Source of the DNA: Bryobacterales bacterium
Lineage (GTDB): Bacteria > Acidobacteriota > Terriglobia > Bryobacterales > Bryobacteraceae
Reading direction: 5' to 3'
DNA: 32,401 nucleotides
NCBI GenBank assembly: GCA_003157745.1
Contig: PMKM01000215.1
Location: 1 to 32,401, forward strand
This document shows positions 14,450 through 23,253 of the stretch, piece by piece. Numbering within the stretch: the first letter of the stretch is position 1; each line of letters starts with the position of its first letter. The translations under genes were made by a program, and so were the position numbers. Below the pieces are notes generated by a model. The model searched no databases. It was not told the DNA's origin and worked only from the letters and a program-made list of their open reading frames with translations.

Positions 14450-15292
14450 TCACGCCACTTGCAGATTCGATTGCGTGAGCGCCGCCGATTCCGACACCAG
14501 CGAGCGCTGCAGGCTCATCAGCGATTGACGCATCGACACCAAGTCCCGCTCCGCGCTGCCAAAATTCCCCATCTTCGAAATAACCGCCCGGTGCAAACGG
14601 GTAAACAGGCGAAAGACTCGGGGATCGCGCCAGCCGCGCTTGGTCTCCTCACGCATGATGTTGATCGCCTCCGCGGCAGTGTATGCGGCCTTATAGGGAC
14701 GCGCCGAGGTGAGCGCATCGTAAATATCCGCGATCTGGAGAACGCGCGCGAGCAGCGGAATCTGATCGCCGCGCAGACCATCGGGATACCCCGTGCCGTC
14801 CCACCGCTCATGATGGTGACGAATGATCGGCAACACCGGAGCAAGAGCCTTCAGATGACGGCAGATCTCTTCGCCACGGACGGTGTGACTCCGCATGGTC
14901 ACCCACTCCTCCTCCGTCAGTTTGCCCGGCTTGAAGAGGATGGCGTCCGGGATTCCCACTTTTCCGACGTCGTGCAGATAGCCGCCGCGATAGAGCGCCA
15001 GCAGGCTTACCTGATCGAGTCCCAATGCAACGCCGAGCGTAACGCTAATGAAACTCAGTCGTTCGCAGTGATCGCCAGTGTTCGCATCGCGCTGTTCCAC
15101 GGCTTGCGCCAGGGCGAAGACGATCTCCTCGGTTTCGTCCAGCCCAGCCCGCCCGCGATGCTCAGCGCGCATCTCGTCGGTACGCTGCGCGCAGGTCTTG
15201 AGCAGATCGGCCCAGTCCTCGCGCGGGCCAGGACGTTCGACGTCCACACCCCACGGGGTCCGGGAGCCACGCCTGAGTTGTCTCCGTTCCAT
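14450..15292 (-). CDS. HD-GYP domain protein (likely c-di-GMP phosphodiesterase)
   Basis: A 280-residue protein whose central domain (about 52-235) is HD-GYP. Seen are 'TGDHCERLS', the HD pair His107-Asp108 in 'YLHDVGKVGIPD', 'SHTVRGEEIC', 'IIRHHHERWDGTGYPDGLRGDQIP' reduced here to its key residues HHHE and GYP (168-170), and 'LQIADIYDALTSARPYK'. All metal-binding positions I can recognise are kept. No receiver or other sensor domain is attached. ATG 15292 is the first start in the frame but has no ribosome-binding site, so the true start could be further in. It lies downstream of a degenerate GGDEF gene and upstream of parA in the same direction. Confidence 0.92.
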   Translation of the reverse strand: MERRQLRRGSRTPWGVDVERPGPREDWADLLKTCAQRTDEMRAEHRGRAGLDETEEIVFALAQAVEQRDANTGDHCERLSFISVTLGVALGLDQVSLLALYRGGYLHDVGKVGIPDAILFKPGKLTEEEWVTMRSHTVRGEEICRHLKALAPVLPIIRHHHERWDGTGYPDGLRGDQIPLLARVLQIADIYDALTSARPYKAAYTAAEAINIMREETKRGWRDPRVFRLFTRLHRAVISKMGNFGSAERDLVSMRQSLMSLQRSLVSESAALTQSNLQVA

Positions 15293-15757
15293 TGCTACAG
15301 GAGTTATCGGCGGTGCTGGCAGAATCCTTAGCCCAGCAGGGCAAAAAAACGAGCAGGGTAGGCGGATCTTCCCAGGCAGTCCGATCCGGTGCCGAGATGC
15401 CCATACCGGTGGTGCCTCTCAGACAGTCGCCGCAGGCGCGTCGCTCGACTCCAACCGAAGACTGGCCCCGGAGCAGTGGCCACATACCACACTTGTAGTA
15501 TTCCATCAAAACCCGGCGCTTATCGCGTTACGCTGAACTGCCTCCATCAGAGAATTGAATACGCACGAATGATCGCTGGATGCTCGAAGTGTGACGGGAC
15601 GGAAAGCTAATGCGGTTCCGCCCTCCCAAGACCGAACAATGCCATTCAAGACGGTGCAACGCCAGCGCGCGCGCCCAGCCTTGGCGGTGGTTCTACGCGG
15701 GAGGGAAACAGATGTCGCAGCGACGAGCCGATGGGCTGGTGGATGCAATCGCGCGCA
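15293..15757. other. 465-bp gap without a supported gene
   Basis: Lies between the GGDEF-like gene and the HD-GYP gene. Short open frames on both strands lack start signals and recognisable domains. A run of seven A (15343-15349) lies near the right side of the HD-GYP start; no stem precedes it well enough to call a terminator. A leader RNA for the HD-GYP gene is possible, but I see no known riboswitch core. Confidence 0.6.
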
Positions 15758-16753
15758 TCAAATAGTGATGGATCCCTCGTCTCCGTAGCCCTGGCTGGCG
15801 ACGAACTCGTGAATCTGCCGGTTCGCGACCGCCAGCGGACTGCACAGCGGGAAGACCGACCAGGCGATGGAGAGGGGAACCGACTCGGGGCCCCGTTCGC
15901 TGTCGAACCTCTGTTGGATGGGCTTATCCAGGAAGCGATTCAAGCGGGCCCGGACTCGATCAATGGGCTCGCCGCTGGCCATCAGCGCGACTATAGCCGG
16001 GCCGGACCAGCGGAACAGGCGGTCGCCGGATTCGAGCACTCTGACGAGAATCTGCTTGAGCCCGGCAATGGCGTCATCGCCTGCCGCGCGACCGAAACGC
16101 AGGTTGATATGACGTGCCGTACCCAGCACAAACACGCCAACGTGCTTCGCTTCGGCGGTGGCCAGAGTGGACACAAACTGCGTTCGCGCGGCGGCCTCAC
16201 AGGGCAACTGGGTAACCGGGTCGAGGCCCTGCTTGCGAGATATTTCGACGCGCAGCGACTGGACCAGGGCTTCCGACGCGTCCTCTTGTTGTTTGGCTTC
16301 CGCGCGGATAGCGCCGAGACAGTCCCGGAGGGCCGCCTTGAGAGAAGACACATCATCGGCGTAAACGGCGTGCTCGACATCGTCACCCAACTGCCGGAGG
16401 CGCGCCACGCCGCTTCCGCCAACGCCTCCGATGGCGATTACCGTGCGCGCGAGCATGCCGATCATCTCCTGCATTTCGGTGCCCTGGGCCTGCATCACTC
16501 GGCCCGCGTCTCGCGAGTACTCGCCGATCGCCTGCACGGCGGCACCGGCGCTCCCCAACAAGTTCGCGACGGTGGTTTCGGAGGCAATGCCCTCGCGAAT
16601 CCCGCCAAGCCGTCTGCGGAAGTCCTGGCGCGAGTCGCGACCCAGGTCCAGGGCATGGGTGGCCACACCATCCAGTAACATGCAGATCACTCTACGATAG
16701 GCGGCCTCCTCCTCCGATTTTGCCAAAAACCGCTTGATACTCGTCAATGCCAT
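15758..16753 (-). CDS. Protein with degenerate GGDEF domain
   Basis: A 331-residue protein. The N-terminal ~170 residues are mostly helical with no named domain. The C-terminal part follows the GGDEF fold order: 'DPVTQLPCEAAARTQF', 'VGVFVLGTARHINLRFGRAAGDDAIAGLKQIL', 'DRLFRWSGPAIVALM', and 'SIAWSVFP' at the end. The signature Gly-Gly-Asp/Glu-Glu-Phe is replaced by 'WSGPA', so cyclase activity is unlikely. It may instead bind nucleotide or act by contact. ATG 16753 is preceded by GGAGGA and is preferred over GTG 16777. It is divergent from the phoR-like gene and upstream of the HD-GYP gene. Confidence 0.83.
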   Translation of the reverse strand: MALTSIKRFLAKSEEEAAYRRVICMLLDGVATHALDLGRDSRQDFRRRLGGIREGIASETTVANLLGSAGAAVQAIGEYSRDAGRVMQAQGTEMQEMIGMLARTVIAIGGVGGSGVARLRQLGDDVEHAVYADDVSSLKAALRDCLGAIRAEAKQQEDASEALVQSLRVEISRKQGLDPVTQLPCEAAARTQFVSTLATAEAKHVGVFVLGTARHINLRFGRAAGDDAIAGLKQILVRVLESGDRLFRWSGPAIVALMASGEPIDRVRARLNRFLDKPIQQRFDSERGPESVPLSIAWSVFPLCSPLAVANRQIHEFVASQGYGDEGSITI

Positions 16754-17151
16754 TGCCCGCAATCTCCTCCAAGCCACTTATCGGTACGATAGCGGCCTCT
16801 AATAGGAGTAGTAGACCCACAACTCCGGTCCTATCGAGGCATCATTCTAAGGTCCCAAATTCCGAATCCCCATCAAAGCGGCGGCCAACTCGCTCATTCT
16901 GCGGGCCGCCAGTCCAGTTGGGTCGTATCGGCCCGATCAGTAGACTGATGGACCCAAGACCGGACCGTAGTACAGCAAGCAGAATGCTCTCGGCCCAGGA
17001 CCGACGGGCTATACATCGCGCGGCAACCGGGTCGAAACCTCACTTGGCGAGCACCCAGACCGCGCCGGGCGGAGGTCTTCCGGGGGCGGCGGTCATTGCG
17101 GCGTCATCCTCTATTCATGCGGACGCAGTAATCTGGAACGAACGGGTACCC
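16754..17151. other. Divergent intergenic region, GGDEF-like gene / histidine kinase
   Basis: About 400 bp between two divergent genes. I find no RNA gene, no clear promoter for the kinase, and no Pho-box-like motif of the sort seen before the porin. A small inverted repeat, ATAGGA/TCCTAT, brackets about 24 bp near 16803-16838. Open frames extending the kinase upstream are unlikely to be used, because they carry no family similarity. Confidence 0.6.
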
Positions 17152-18549
17152 ATGCTACGGCTACGCATCACGGTTCGGCTACTGCTGTGTTTCCTTCCGC
17201 TGACGGCTTCCTCGGCGCTAGTGCTGCGCTGGTTGGTCCCCGAGGCGCCGCTCCGGCACGTGTTAGCCGCCTCGGCCGTGGTGGGACTGGTTGGCGCCAT
17301 CATATTGGGTATCTTCCTGGGGACACAAGACCGGCGGGCACGGGCGCTCCGGCGGGGGCTGCAACGGTTGCTCGACACCGCTAAAAGCGAGGGGCAACAG
17401 GCGGGCGACGAACTGGACCACCTGGCGGGCACTCTCGAACACGCCACGCGGCGCGTGCGTGCGATGATCGAGAAGCTGCAACGGGAGAACTCGCGGCGGG
17501 AAACGATTCTGGGCAGCATGGTGGAGGGCGTGGTCGCGGTGGACCCGCTGCTGCGCATCACTTTCGCCAATCGCGCCTTCGCCGAGATCATGGGCGCGGC
17601 GGCACCGCCGGCGGCCGGCACGCCGCTGGTCCAACTATCGCGCGACCACGCTTTGCACGAAATGTTCGCCGCCGTGTTCGCCGAGGGCCAGCCGCTACGG
17701 CAGCGGCTGATCCTCTCCGCCACAACGCGATCCTTCGAGGTGCAGGTGGCGCCGCTCGCGGGCGATCCGAAGCGCGGCGCGATTGCGACGCTCTACGACA
17801 TCACCGGTCTCGAGCGGCTGGAGCGCGTACGCAAGGATTTCGTAGCCAACGTCTCGCATGAACTGCGCACGCCGCTGGCGGCGATATGCGGCTATGCCGA
17901 GACACTGATCGAAGGAGGCCTCGAAGATCCCGCCAACAGCGGCCAATTCGTCGCGATCATCCTGGCGAAGGCGCGCCAGTTGACCAATATCGTGCAGGAC
18001 CTGCTGATCGTCTCCAGCCTCGAAAGCGCCAAGCCGCCGGCGCCCGAACCAATTTCGTTACGGGAAAGCATAGACTCGGCGCTGCGCACCGTGGAGCCGC
18101 TCGCCAAGACCCGCGGCATCACGCTGGTGTGCGATTCGTTTGCGGATCTGGAAGTGCTCGGTCACGAACTACGCCTGGAACAGGTGTGGGTGAACCTGCT
18201 CGAGAACGCGATCAAGTTCAACCGGCCGGCGGGCGAAGTCCGCGTGGACGTGGTGCGCGATCCGGAGCGCGCGCTGGTGCGCGTTCGCGACACCGGATCG
18301 GGGATACCGTCGCGCGATCTGCCTCGGATATTCGAACGCTTCTATCGCGTGGACAAGGCCCGCTCGCGCGCCACCGGCGGCACCGGGCTCGGCTTGGCCA
18401 TCGTCAAACACGCCGTAGAGCAGATGGGTGGCTCGGTGAGCGTGGAGAGTCAACTGGGCCAGGGCTCGGTTTTCACCGTCGCGCTGGCATCGATCGAGAA
18501 CGGCGCGCGATCCGCCCAGGCGACGGATGAAGGCACGGGGCGCGGGTAA
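17152..18549 (+). CDS. phoR: PhoR-like sensor histidine kinase
   Basis: A 465-residue kinase. Two membrane helices (about 5-28 and 36-57) are separated by only about eight residues, so there is essentially no periplasmic sensor. A HAMP-like linker and coiled coil (58-115), a PAS domain (116-220), HisKA with phospho-acceptor His236 in 'VSHELRTPLAA', and HATPase_c with N box 'NLLENAIKFN', G1 'DTGSGIP', F box 'FERFYRVD' and G2 'GGTGLGLAIV' follow. The layout matches PhoR, which senses phosphate through PstSCAB and PhoU rather than directly; both are encoded downstream. The start ATG 17152 was chosen for the short N-terminus before the first helix. No response regulator gene is adjacent. Confidence 0.9.
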   Translation: MLRLRITVRLLLCFLPLTASSALVLRWLVPEAPLRHVLAASAVVGLVGAIILGIFLGTQDRRARALRRGLQRLLDTAKSEGQQAGDELDHLAGTLEHATRRVRAMIEKLQRENSRRETILGSMVEGVVAVDPLLRITFANRAFAEIMGAAAPPAAGTPLVQLSRDHALHEMFAAVFAEGQPLRQRLILSATTRSFEVQVAPLAGDPKRGAIATLYDITGLERLERVRKDFVANVSHELRTPLAAICGYAETLIEGGLEDPANSGQFVAIILAKARQLTNIVQDLLIVSSLESAKPPAPEPISLRESIDSALRTVEPLAKTRGITLVCDSFADLEVLGHELRLEQVWVNLLENAIKFNRPAGEVRVDVVRDPERALVRVRDTGSGIPSRDLPRIFERFYRVDKARSRATGGTGLGLAIVKHAVEQMGGSVSVESQLGQGSVFTVALASIENGARSAQATDEGTGRG

Positions 18550-18724
18550 GCTTGCACCATGCGGCAGGGGCTGCGACAGCCTGTGCGCCGAAGCAAGAAG
18601 CCTCCAGACCAATCTCGCAACGGCACGCAAGAATGCGCGCGAACGGGAGGGCGTGAGTATTCCGCCACACCCGGATCTACGGGTGGCAGTACTGGGGCAG
18701 AGAATAACCTCCCCGCAAACCAAC

Positions 18725-18757
18725 CTTAATCGTTTAGTAACATCCGGCCGATATACT
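18725..18757 (+). promoter_or_regulatory. Candidate Pho box and -10 before the porin gene
   Basis: CTTAATC (18725-18731) and AGTAACA (18736-18742) form two half-sites with the 11-bp repeat spacing of Pho boxes. TATACT (18752-18757) follows nine bases later, where a PhoB-dependent -10 is expected, and no -35 is seen. The same half-sites occur before pstS. The rest of 18550-18724 shows only a weak CACCCG/CGGGTG hairpin. Confidence 0.65.
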
Positions 18758-18770
18758 CGCAGTTCAACCT

Positions 18771-20369
18771 ATGAAACTCACTGTCTCTACGCTAAGCGTG
18801 TGTATGCTTGCCATGAGTATCCTGCCGGTCTGCCAGGCTCAGGGAAGCGATCCAAACGATATAGAGCTCCTAAAAGCGAAGCTGGCCGAGCAGCAGAAGC
18901 AGCTCGAAGTTCTTCGCCAATCGGTCGACGCTCAGCAGAAGCTGATCGATCATCTGACCGCGCCGGCTGCCACGCCGGCGGAACAAGCCGCGGCACCGGC
19001 GGCGGCGGCGGCGCCCGCGGCGCAGCAGACAGCGGCACCCTCAGCTCCGCTGCAACTGCAAATCGGCAACGTGACGATTCAGCCGATAGGATTCATGGAT
19101 GCCACCGCGGTGTGGCGCAACGAAGCGCCGGGTTCGGGCGTTGGTAGCAGCTTCGGCAGCGTGCCGTATTCCAGCGCGGTTCCCGGCGGCAAGCTGGACG
19201 AGATGCGCTTCAGCCCGCAGAACTCGCGGCTCGGCTTCCGCGTCGACGGGAACTGGAAGGGTCTCAAATTCATCGGCTATAATGAGTTCGACTTCAACGG
19301 CACCAGCGGCTCGAACGGGATTGGCGTCACCAACGGCGCGTTCGTGCCTCGCCTTCGCCTGTTCTGGGTGGACACACGCAAGGGCCCCTTTGAGTTCCTC
19401 GCCGGGCAGAGCTGGAGCCTGTTGACGCCCGGACGCAGCGGCATCTCGCCATTGCCAGGCGACATCTTCTTCACTCAGGTCATAGACCTGAACTACGTGC
19501 TCGGGTTGACGTGGACCCGCCAGCCGGGATTCCGCTTTGTCGTGCATGGGCCGCAGGATAAGGTCGCGTTCGGTGTCGCCTTCGAGCAACCCAACCAATA
19601 CATGGGCGGCTCGGGCGGCGGACCTCAGATCACGCTGCCGACGGCTCTCGCCGGCCTGCTCGGTACCCAGTTGGACAACACGTCCACCTCGTATCTCAGC
19701 ACGCCGAACCAGATGCCGGACATCATCGCCAAGGTCGCATTCGATCCGATCAAGCGCGTTCACCTCGAAGTCGCCGGCCTGGTGCGGGACTTCAAAGTGT
19801 ACAACCTCACGACCGGTGCGCCGACTTCGGGACAGACGTTCTCAAAGGTGGGCGCGGGCGGATCGCTCAATGCCAATTTCGAACTCTTCAAGAACTTCCG
19901 CCTCGTCAGCAATAATTTCTATAGCGATGGCGGCGGCCGGTACATCTTCGGTCAAGCCCCCGACCTGATCATTCGCAGCGATGGCAGCATCAGCCCGATT
20001 CACGCCGCCAGCATGATACAGGGCATCGAAGCCAACGTGACGAAGACGACTCTGCTCTACGCCTATTTCGGCGGTATCTGGATCAGCAAGAACACTGCGC
20101 TCGACGCCAATGGCACCACCAAGATCGGTTACGGCTACCTCGGTTCGGCCAACAGCCAGAACCACATCGAACGCGAGTACACGTTCGGCATCAACCAGAC
20201 GGTTTGGAAAGACGCGAAGTATGGCGCCATCAACGTGATGGGCCAGTACGAATACCTCAGGCGCAACCCCTGGTACATCGCGCTGAACGCGCTGGACCAT
20301 GCCGCCGACAGCACCATCTACTTCAACGTCCGGTACACACTGCCGGGCGCGGCACCGGCCAAGAAGTAG
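18771..20369 (+). CDS. Outer-membrane porin with N-terminal coiled coil (likely phosphate-linked)
   Basis: A 532-residue secreted protein. The signal peptide ends around 'VCQAQ' (residue 24). A short coiled coil (about 29-65, 'LLKAKLAEQQKQLEVLRQSV') is followed by an Ala/Pro-rich linker (66-92) and a beta-barrel region to the end, with alternating aromatic strands such as 'RLRLFWVDTRKGPFEFLAGQSW' cut here to its style only. This architecture (coiled coil plus barrel) is that of trimeric porins of the OprP/OprO/DcaP type. Position between the PhoR-like kinase and pstS and the Pho-box-like promoter suggest uptake of phosphate across the outer membrane; the substrate is inferred from context. 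ATG 18771 has no Shine-Dalgarno. Confidence 0.85.
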   Translation: MKLTVSTLSVCMLAMSILPVCQAQGSDPNDIELLKAKLAEQQKQLEVLRQSVDAQQKLIDHLTAPAATPAEQAAAPAAAAAPAAQQTAAPSAPLQLQIGNVTIQPIGFMDATAVWRNEAPGSGVGSSFGSVPYSSAVPGGKLDEMRFSPQNSRLGFRVDGNWKGLKFIGYNEFDFNGTSGSNGIGVTNGAFVPRLRLFWVDTRKGPFEFLAGQSWSLLTPGRSGISPLPGDIFFTQVIDLNYVLGLTWTRQPGFRFVVHGPQDKVAFGVAFEQPNQYMGGSGGGPQITLPTALAGLLGTQLDNTSTSYLSTPNQMPDIIAKVAFDPIKRVHLEVAGLVRDFKVYNLTTGAPTSGQTFSKVGAGGSLNANFELFKNFRLVSNNFYSDGGGRYIFGQAPDLIIRSDGSISPIHAASMIQGIEANVTKTTLLYAYFGGIWISKNTALDANGTTKIGYGYLGSANSQNHIEREYTFGINQTVWKDAKYGAINVMGQYEYLRRNPWYIALNALDHAADSTIYFNVRYTLPGAAPAKK

Positions 20370-20386
20370 CCGGGAATTCATCCAGG

Positions 20387-20404
20387 CTTAACCCGCCTGT
20401 AACA
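20387..20404 (+). promoter_or_regulatory. Candidate Pho box before pstS
   Basis: CTTAACC (20387-20393) and TGTAACA (20398-20404) repeat the half-sites and 4-bp gap seen before the porin gene (12 of 18 bases identical). A weak -10 (GAAACT, 20415-20420) follows. So pstS probably has its own phosphate-responsive promoter as well as possible read-through from the porin gene. Confidence 0.6.
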
Positions 20405-20436
20405 GTCTGCGTTCGAAACTAGAGGAGTAACCATCC

Positions 20437-21441
20437 ATGAAGATACCGATTGCAGTGGCAGGAATTATGCTGGCCGGCGCCGCGCTTGTCTCCGCGCAGG
20501 CGATCAACGGCGCGGGAGCGACGTTCCCGTACCCGATTTACGGAAAGTGGTTCGAGGAATTCCGGCAGAAGAACCCTTCCGTCGAGATCAATTACCAGTC
20601 CAAGGGCTCGGGCGCGGGCATCGCGCAGCTCACCGAAGGCACGGTGGATTTCGGCGCCTCCGACAAGCCGATGGACGAAACCCAACTGGCGGCGCTGAAG
20701 ATTCCGGCGTTGCACTTCCCGACGGTGCTGGGCGGCGTGGTGCCGACTTACAACCTGCCGGGCATCCCAGACCTGAAGTTTTCTTCCGAAGCGATCGCGG
20801 GCATTTTCCTGGGTCAGATCACCAAGTGGAACGACCCGAGAATCGCCAAAGCCAATCCGGGCGTGAAGCTGCCGGCGACGGACATCATCGTGGTACACCG
20901 CGCGGACGGCAGCGGGACGACGTTCGTGTTCACGGATTACCTATCGAAGATCAGCCCGGCATGGAAATCCGGTCCGGGATCGAACACCTCGATCAAGTGG
21001 CCGGCGGGCGTGGGCCAGCAAGGCAACGAGGGCGTGGCGGGGATGGTGAAACAGACCCAAGGCGCCATCGGATACGTCGAACTGATCTATGCGCTGAAGA
21101 ACAAGATGGAATACGGTAGCGTCCAGAACGCGGCGGGCGTGTACCTGAAGGCCACCCTGGACACAGTGACCGCGGCGGCGGCGGGCGCGGCGAAGAATAT
21201 GCCGGCCGACTTCCGCGTTTCCATCACCAACTCTCCGGGTAAGGACGCGTATCCGATCGCGAGCTTTACCTGGCTGCTGATTCCGACCCACATCCCGGAC
21301 GCGCAGAAACGGACGGCGCTGGTCAACTTCCTGAAATGGATGCTCACCGACGGCCAGAAGAACTGCGCGGAACTCGGTTATGCGCCGCTGCCGAAGCAAG
21401 TGGTTGCGCAAGAACTGAAGCAGATTTCCAAAATCAACTAA
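20437..21441 (+). CDS. pstS: Phosphate ABC transporter substrate-binding protein PstS
   Basis: A 334-residue periplasmic phosphate-binding protein. A signal peptide (1-20) is followed by 'INGAGATFPYPIYGKW', 'YQSKGSGAGIAQLTEGTVDFGASD' (shown here in part), 'PGIPDLKFSS', 'RADGSGTTFVFTDYL' and 'GAIGYVELIYA', which carry the Thr/Ser/Arg/Asp phosphate-contacting residues of the family. GAGGAG lies about eight bases before ATG 20437. First of a tight operon with pstC (1-bp gap), pstA, pstB and phoU. Cys is absent at the signal-peptide junction, so it is not a lipoprotein. Confidence 0.97.
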   Translation: MKIPIAVAGIMLAGAALVSAQAINGAGATFPYPIYGKWFEEFRQKNPSVEINYQSKGSGAGIAQLTEGTVDFGASDKPMDETQLAALKIPALHFPTVLGGVVPTYNLPGIPDLKFSSEAIAGIFLGQITKWNDPRIAKANPGVKLPATDIIVVHRADGSGTTFVFTDYLSKISPAWKSGPGSNTSIKWPAGVGQQGNEGVAGMVKQTQGAIGYVELIYALKNKMEYGSVQNAAGVYLKATLDTVTAAAAGAAKNMPADFRVSITNSPGKDAYPIASFTWLLIPTHIPDAQKRTALVNFLKWMLTDGQKNCAELGYAPLPKQVVAQELKQISKIN

Positions 21442-21442
21442 C

Positions 21443-22405
21443 ATGGCGGCCCCGGCAACATCCTACGCTTCCTTCCGGCGCAGCTTGATCGTGACGGGTG
21501 ACGAGGTCGCACATCTCGTCACCCTCGCCTTCGGCGCGACGGTAGTATTGATCACCGTGCTGCTGGTGTGGAACCTGTGGGGCGCGTCGGCGGCCTCGCG
21601 CAGCAAGTTCGGCATCGGCTTCCTGTGGGGAACCAACTGGGACCCGAACGCGAACGACTTCGGCGCCCTGCCCTTCATCTATGGGACGGTGATGACGTCG
21701 CTTATGGCGCTGGTGCTTTCGGTGCCGCTGGGCGTGGGAGCGGCGATCTTTCTAGCCGAGATGGCCCCGCCGGGCCTTTCTTCGGCTTGCACGTTTCTGG
21801 TGGAACTTCTGGCCGCGGTGCCCAGTGTGATTTACGGAATGCTGGCAATCTTCACGGTGGTTCCGCTGATGCACGACTATGTCGAACCGGCGCTCAAAGG
21901 CGCCTTCGGCTACCTGCCGCAGTTTCAGGGACCGATGCTCGGGGTCGGGTATCTGACGGCGGCGGTCGTATTGGCTATTATGACGTTTCCCTATATCATC
22001 GCGATCTCGCGCGAGGCGCTGCTCGAAGTGCCGCGCGATCAGCGGGAAGCCGCGCTGGCGCTGGGCGCGACGCGCTGGGAGACCACGTTCAAAGTGGTAG
22101 TGCCCTACGCGCGGCTGGGAATCCTGGGCTCGATCTTCCTCGGCCTGGCGCGAGCGCTGGGCGAAACGATGGCGATCACGATGGTGATCGGCAACGACAG
22201 CATCATGCACGCTTCCTGGTTCGCGCCGGGCTACACCATCGCCGCCGTGCTCGCCAACGAATTCGCCGAAGCCACCGGAAAACTGTACACCGGTGCATTG
22301 GTCGAGTTGGGCCTGGTCCTGTTCCTGGTCACGATGGTGATTAACGCGCTGGCGCGTCTGCTGGTGATCGCCACTACGCGGAAAGGATCCGCTAAGGCCG
22401 CATGA
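21443..22405 (+). CDS. pstC: Phosphate ABC transporter permease PstC
   Basis: A 320-residue inner-membrane permease with about six membrane helices (first near 25-47). The EAA loop reads 'EVPRDQREAALALGATRWE' (about 195-213), the site that contacts PstB. 'LVELLAAVPSVIYGMLAIF' is the typical PstC/PstA helix. It starts one base after the pstS stop and overlaps pstA by ATGA (22402-22405). The usual partner for phosphate import. Confidence 0.96.
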   Translation: MAAPATSYASFRRSLIVTGDEVAHLVTLAFGATVVLITVLLVWNLWGASAASRSKFGIGFLWGTNWDPNANDFGALPFIYGTVMTSLMALVLSVPLGVGAAIFLAEMAPPGLSSACTFLVELLAAVPSVIYGMLAIFTVVPLMHDYVEPALKGAFGYLPQFQGPMLGVGYLTAAVVLAIMTFPYIIAISREALLEVPRDQREAALALGATRWETTFKVVVPYARLGILGSIFLGLARALGETMAITMVIGNDSIMHASWFAPGYTIAAVLANEFAEATGKLYTGALVELGLVLFLVTMVINALARLLVIATTRKGSAKAA

Positions 22406-23250
22406 ACCGCCTGACATTCCGCAAGATCGTCAACAACGTGATGCTGACGGCGACCGGGCTTTGCACGCTGCTCACCGTCTCGATCCTGTTCCTGATTCTC
22501 GGCTACCTGGTTTATAACGGTGGCAAGTCGCTCGACTGGGGATTCTTCACCAAGCTGCCGCTGCCGCCGGGCGAAGATGGCGGCGGCATGGCCAACGCGA
22601 TCGTCGGCAGCGCGGAGATGGTGGCGCTGGCGGCGCTCATAGGGCTGCCGATCGGGTTCATGGGCGGCCTTTACCTGGCCGAATTCAGCGGCAAGTTCCT
22701 CGGCTTCGCGATTCGCTACACGGCGGACCTGTTGAACGGGGTGCCATCGATCGTGATCGGCATTTTCGCCTGGGCGCTGATCGTGGTGCCGATGCACGGG
22801 TTTTCCGCCCTGGCAGGAGCGATCGCGCTGGCCATCATGCTGATTCCGATTTCGATGCGCACGACGGAGCAGTTTCTTTCGACCGTGCCGAATTCGCTGC
22901 GCGAAGGCGCGCTGGCGCTGGGCGCGCCCAAGTGGAAGGTGCTGGCCACCGTGATCGTGCCGGCCGCCATGAAAGGCATCCTCACAGGGATGATTCTCGG
23001 TGTGGCGCGCGTGGCTGGAGAAACCGCGCCGTTGCTCTTCACCGCGCTGAACAACCAGTTTTGGCCGCGCGGCCTCCGCCAGCCCGCGGCGTCCCTGCCA
23101 GTCATGATTTACACCCATGCCATCTCGCCTTACGACGACTGGCACCGCCAGGCCTGGGCGGCCGGCCTGGTGCTGCTCGCGATGGTACTGGTCACCAACA
23201 TTGCCGCCCGCTGGATCCTCTCGCGAGGCATCAGCGTGCAGAAGGGATAA
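22402..23250 (+). CDS. pstA: Phosphate ABC transporter permease PstA
   Basis: A 282-residue permease with about six membrane helices. 'VPNSLREGALALGAPKWKV' is the EAA loop and 'DLLNGVPSIVIGIFAWAL' the conserved helix shared with PstC. The start overlaps the pstC stop by four bases. With PstC it forms the heterodimeric channel. Confidence 0.96.
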   Translation: MNRLTFRKIVNNVMLTATGLCTLLTVSILFLILGYLVYNGGKSLDWGFFTKLPLPPGEDGGGMANAIVGSAEMVALAALIGLPIGFMGGLYLAEFSGKFLGFAIRYTADLLNGVPSIVIGIFAWALIVVPMHGFSALAGAIALAIMLIPISMRTTEQFLSTVPNSLREGALALGAPKWKVLATVIVPAAMKGILTGMILGVARVAGETAPLLFTALNNQFWPRGLRQPAASLPVMIYTHAISPYDDWHRQAWAAGLVLLAMVLVTNIAARWILSRGISVQKG

Positions 23251-23253
23251 CCG

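Noticed and set aside
15293-15500. Possible c-di-GMP riboswitch before the HD-GYP gene
   Set aside because: I looked for the GEMM core motifs on the minus strand and could not match them.
15162-15509. 115-codon minus-strand frame upstream of and overlapping the HD-GYP gene
   Set aside because: Cys/Trp-rich translation without a domain, frame differs from HD-GYP and no ribosome-binding site; tested as a lost receiver domain, but it has no receiver motifs.
18667-18686. CACCCG/CGGGTG hairpin after the kinase gene
   Set aside because: A 6-bp stem without a T-run; not sufficient for a terminator call.
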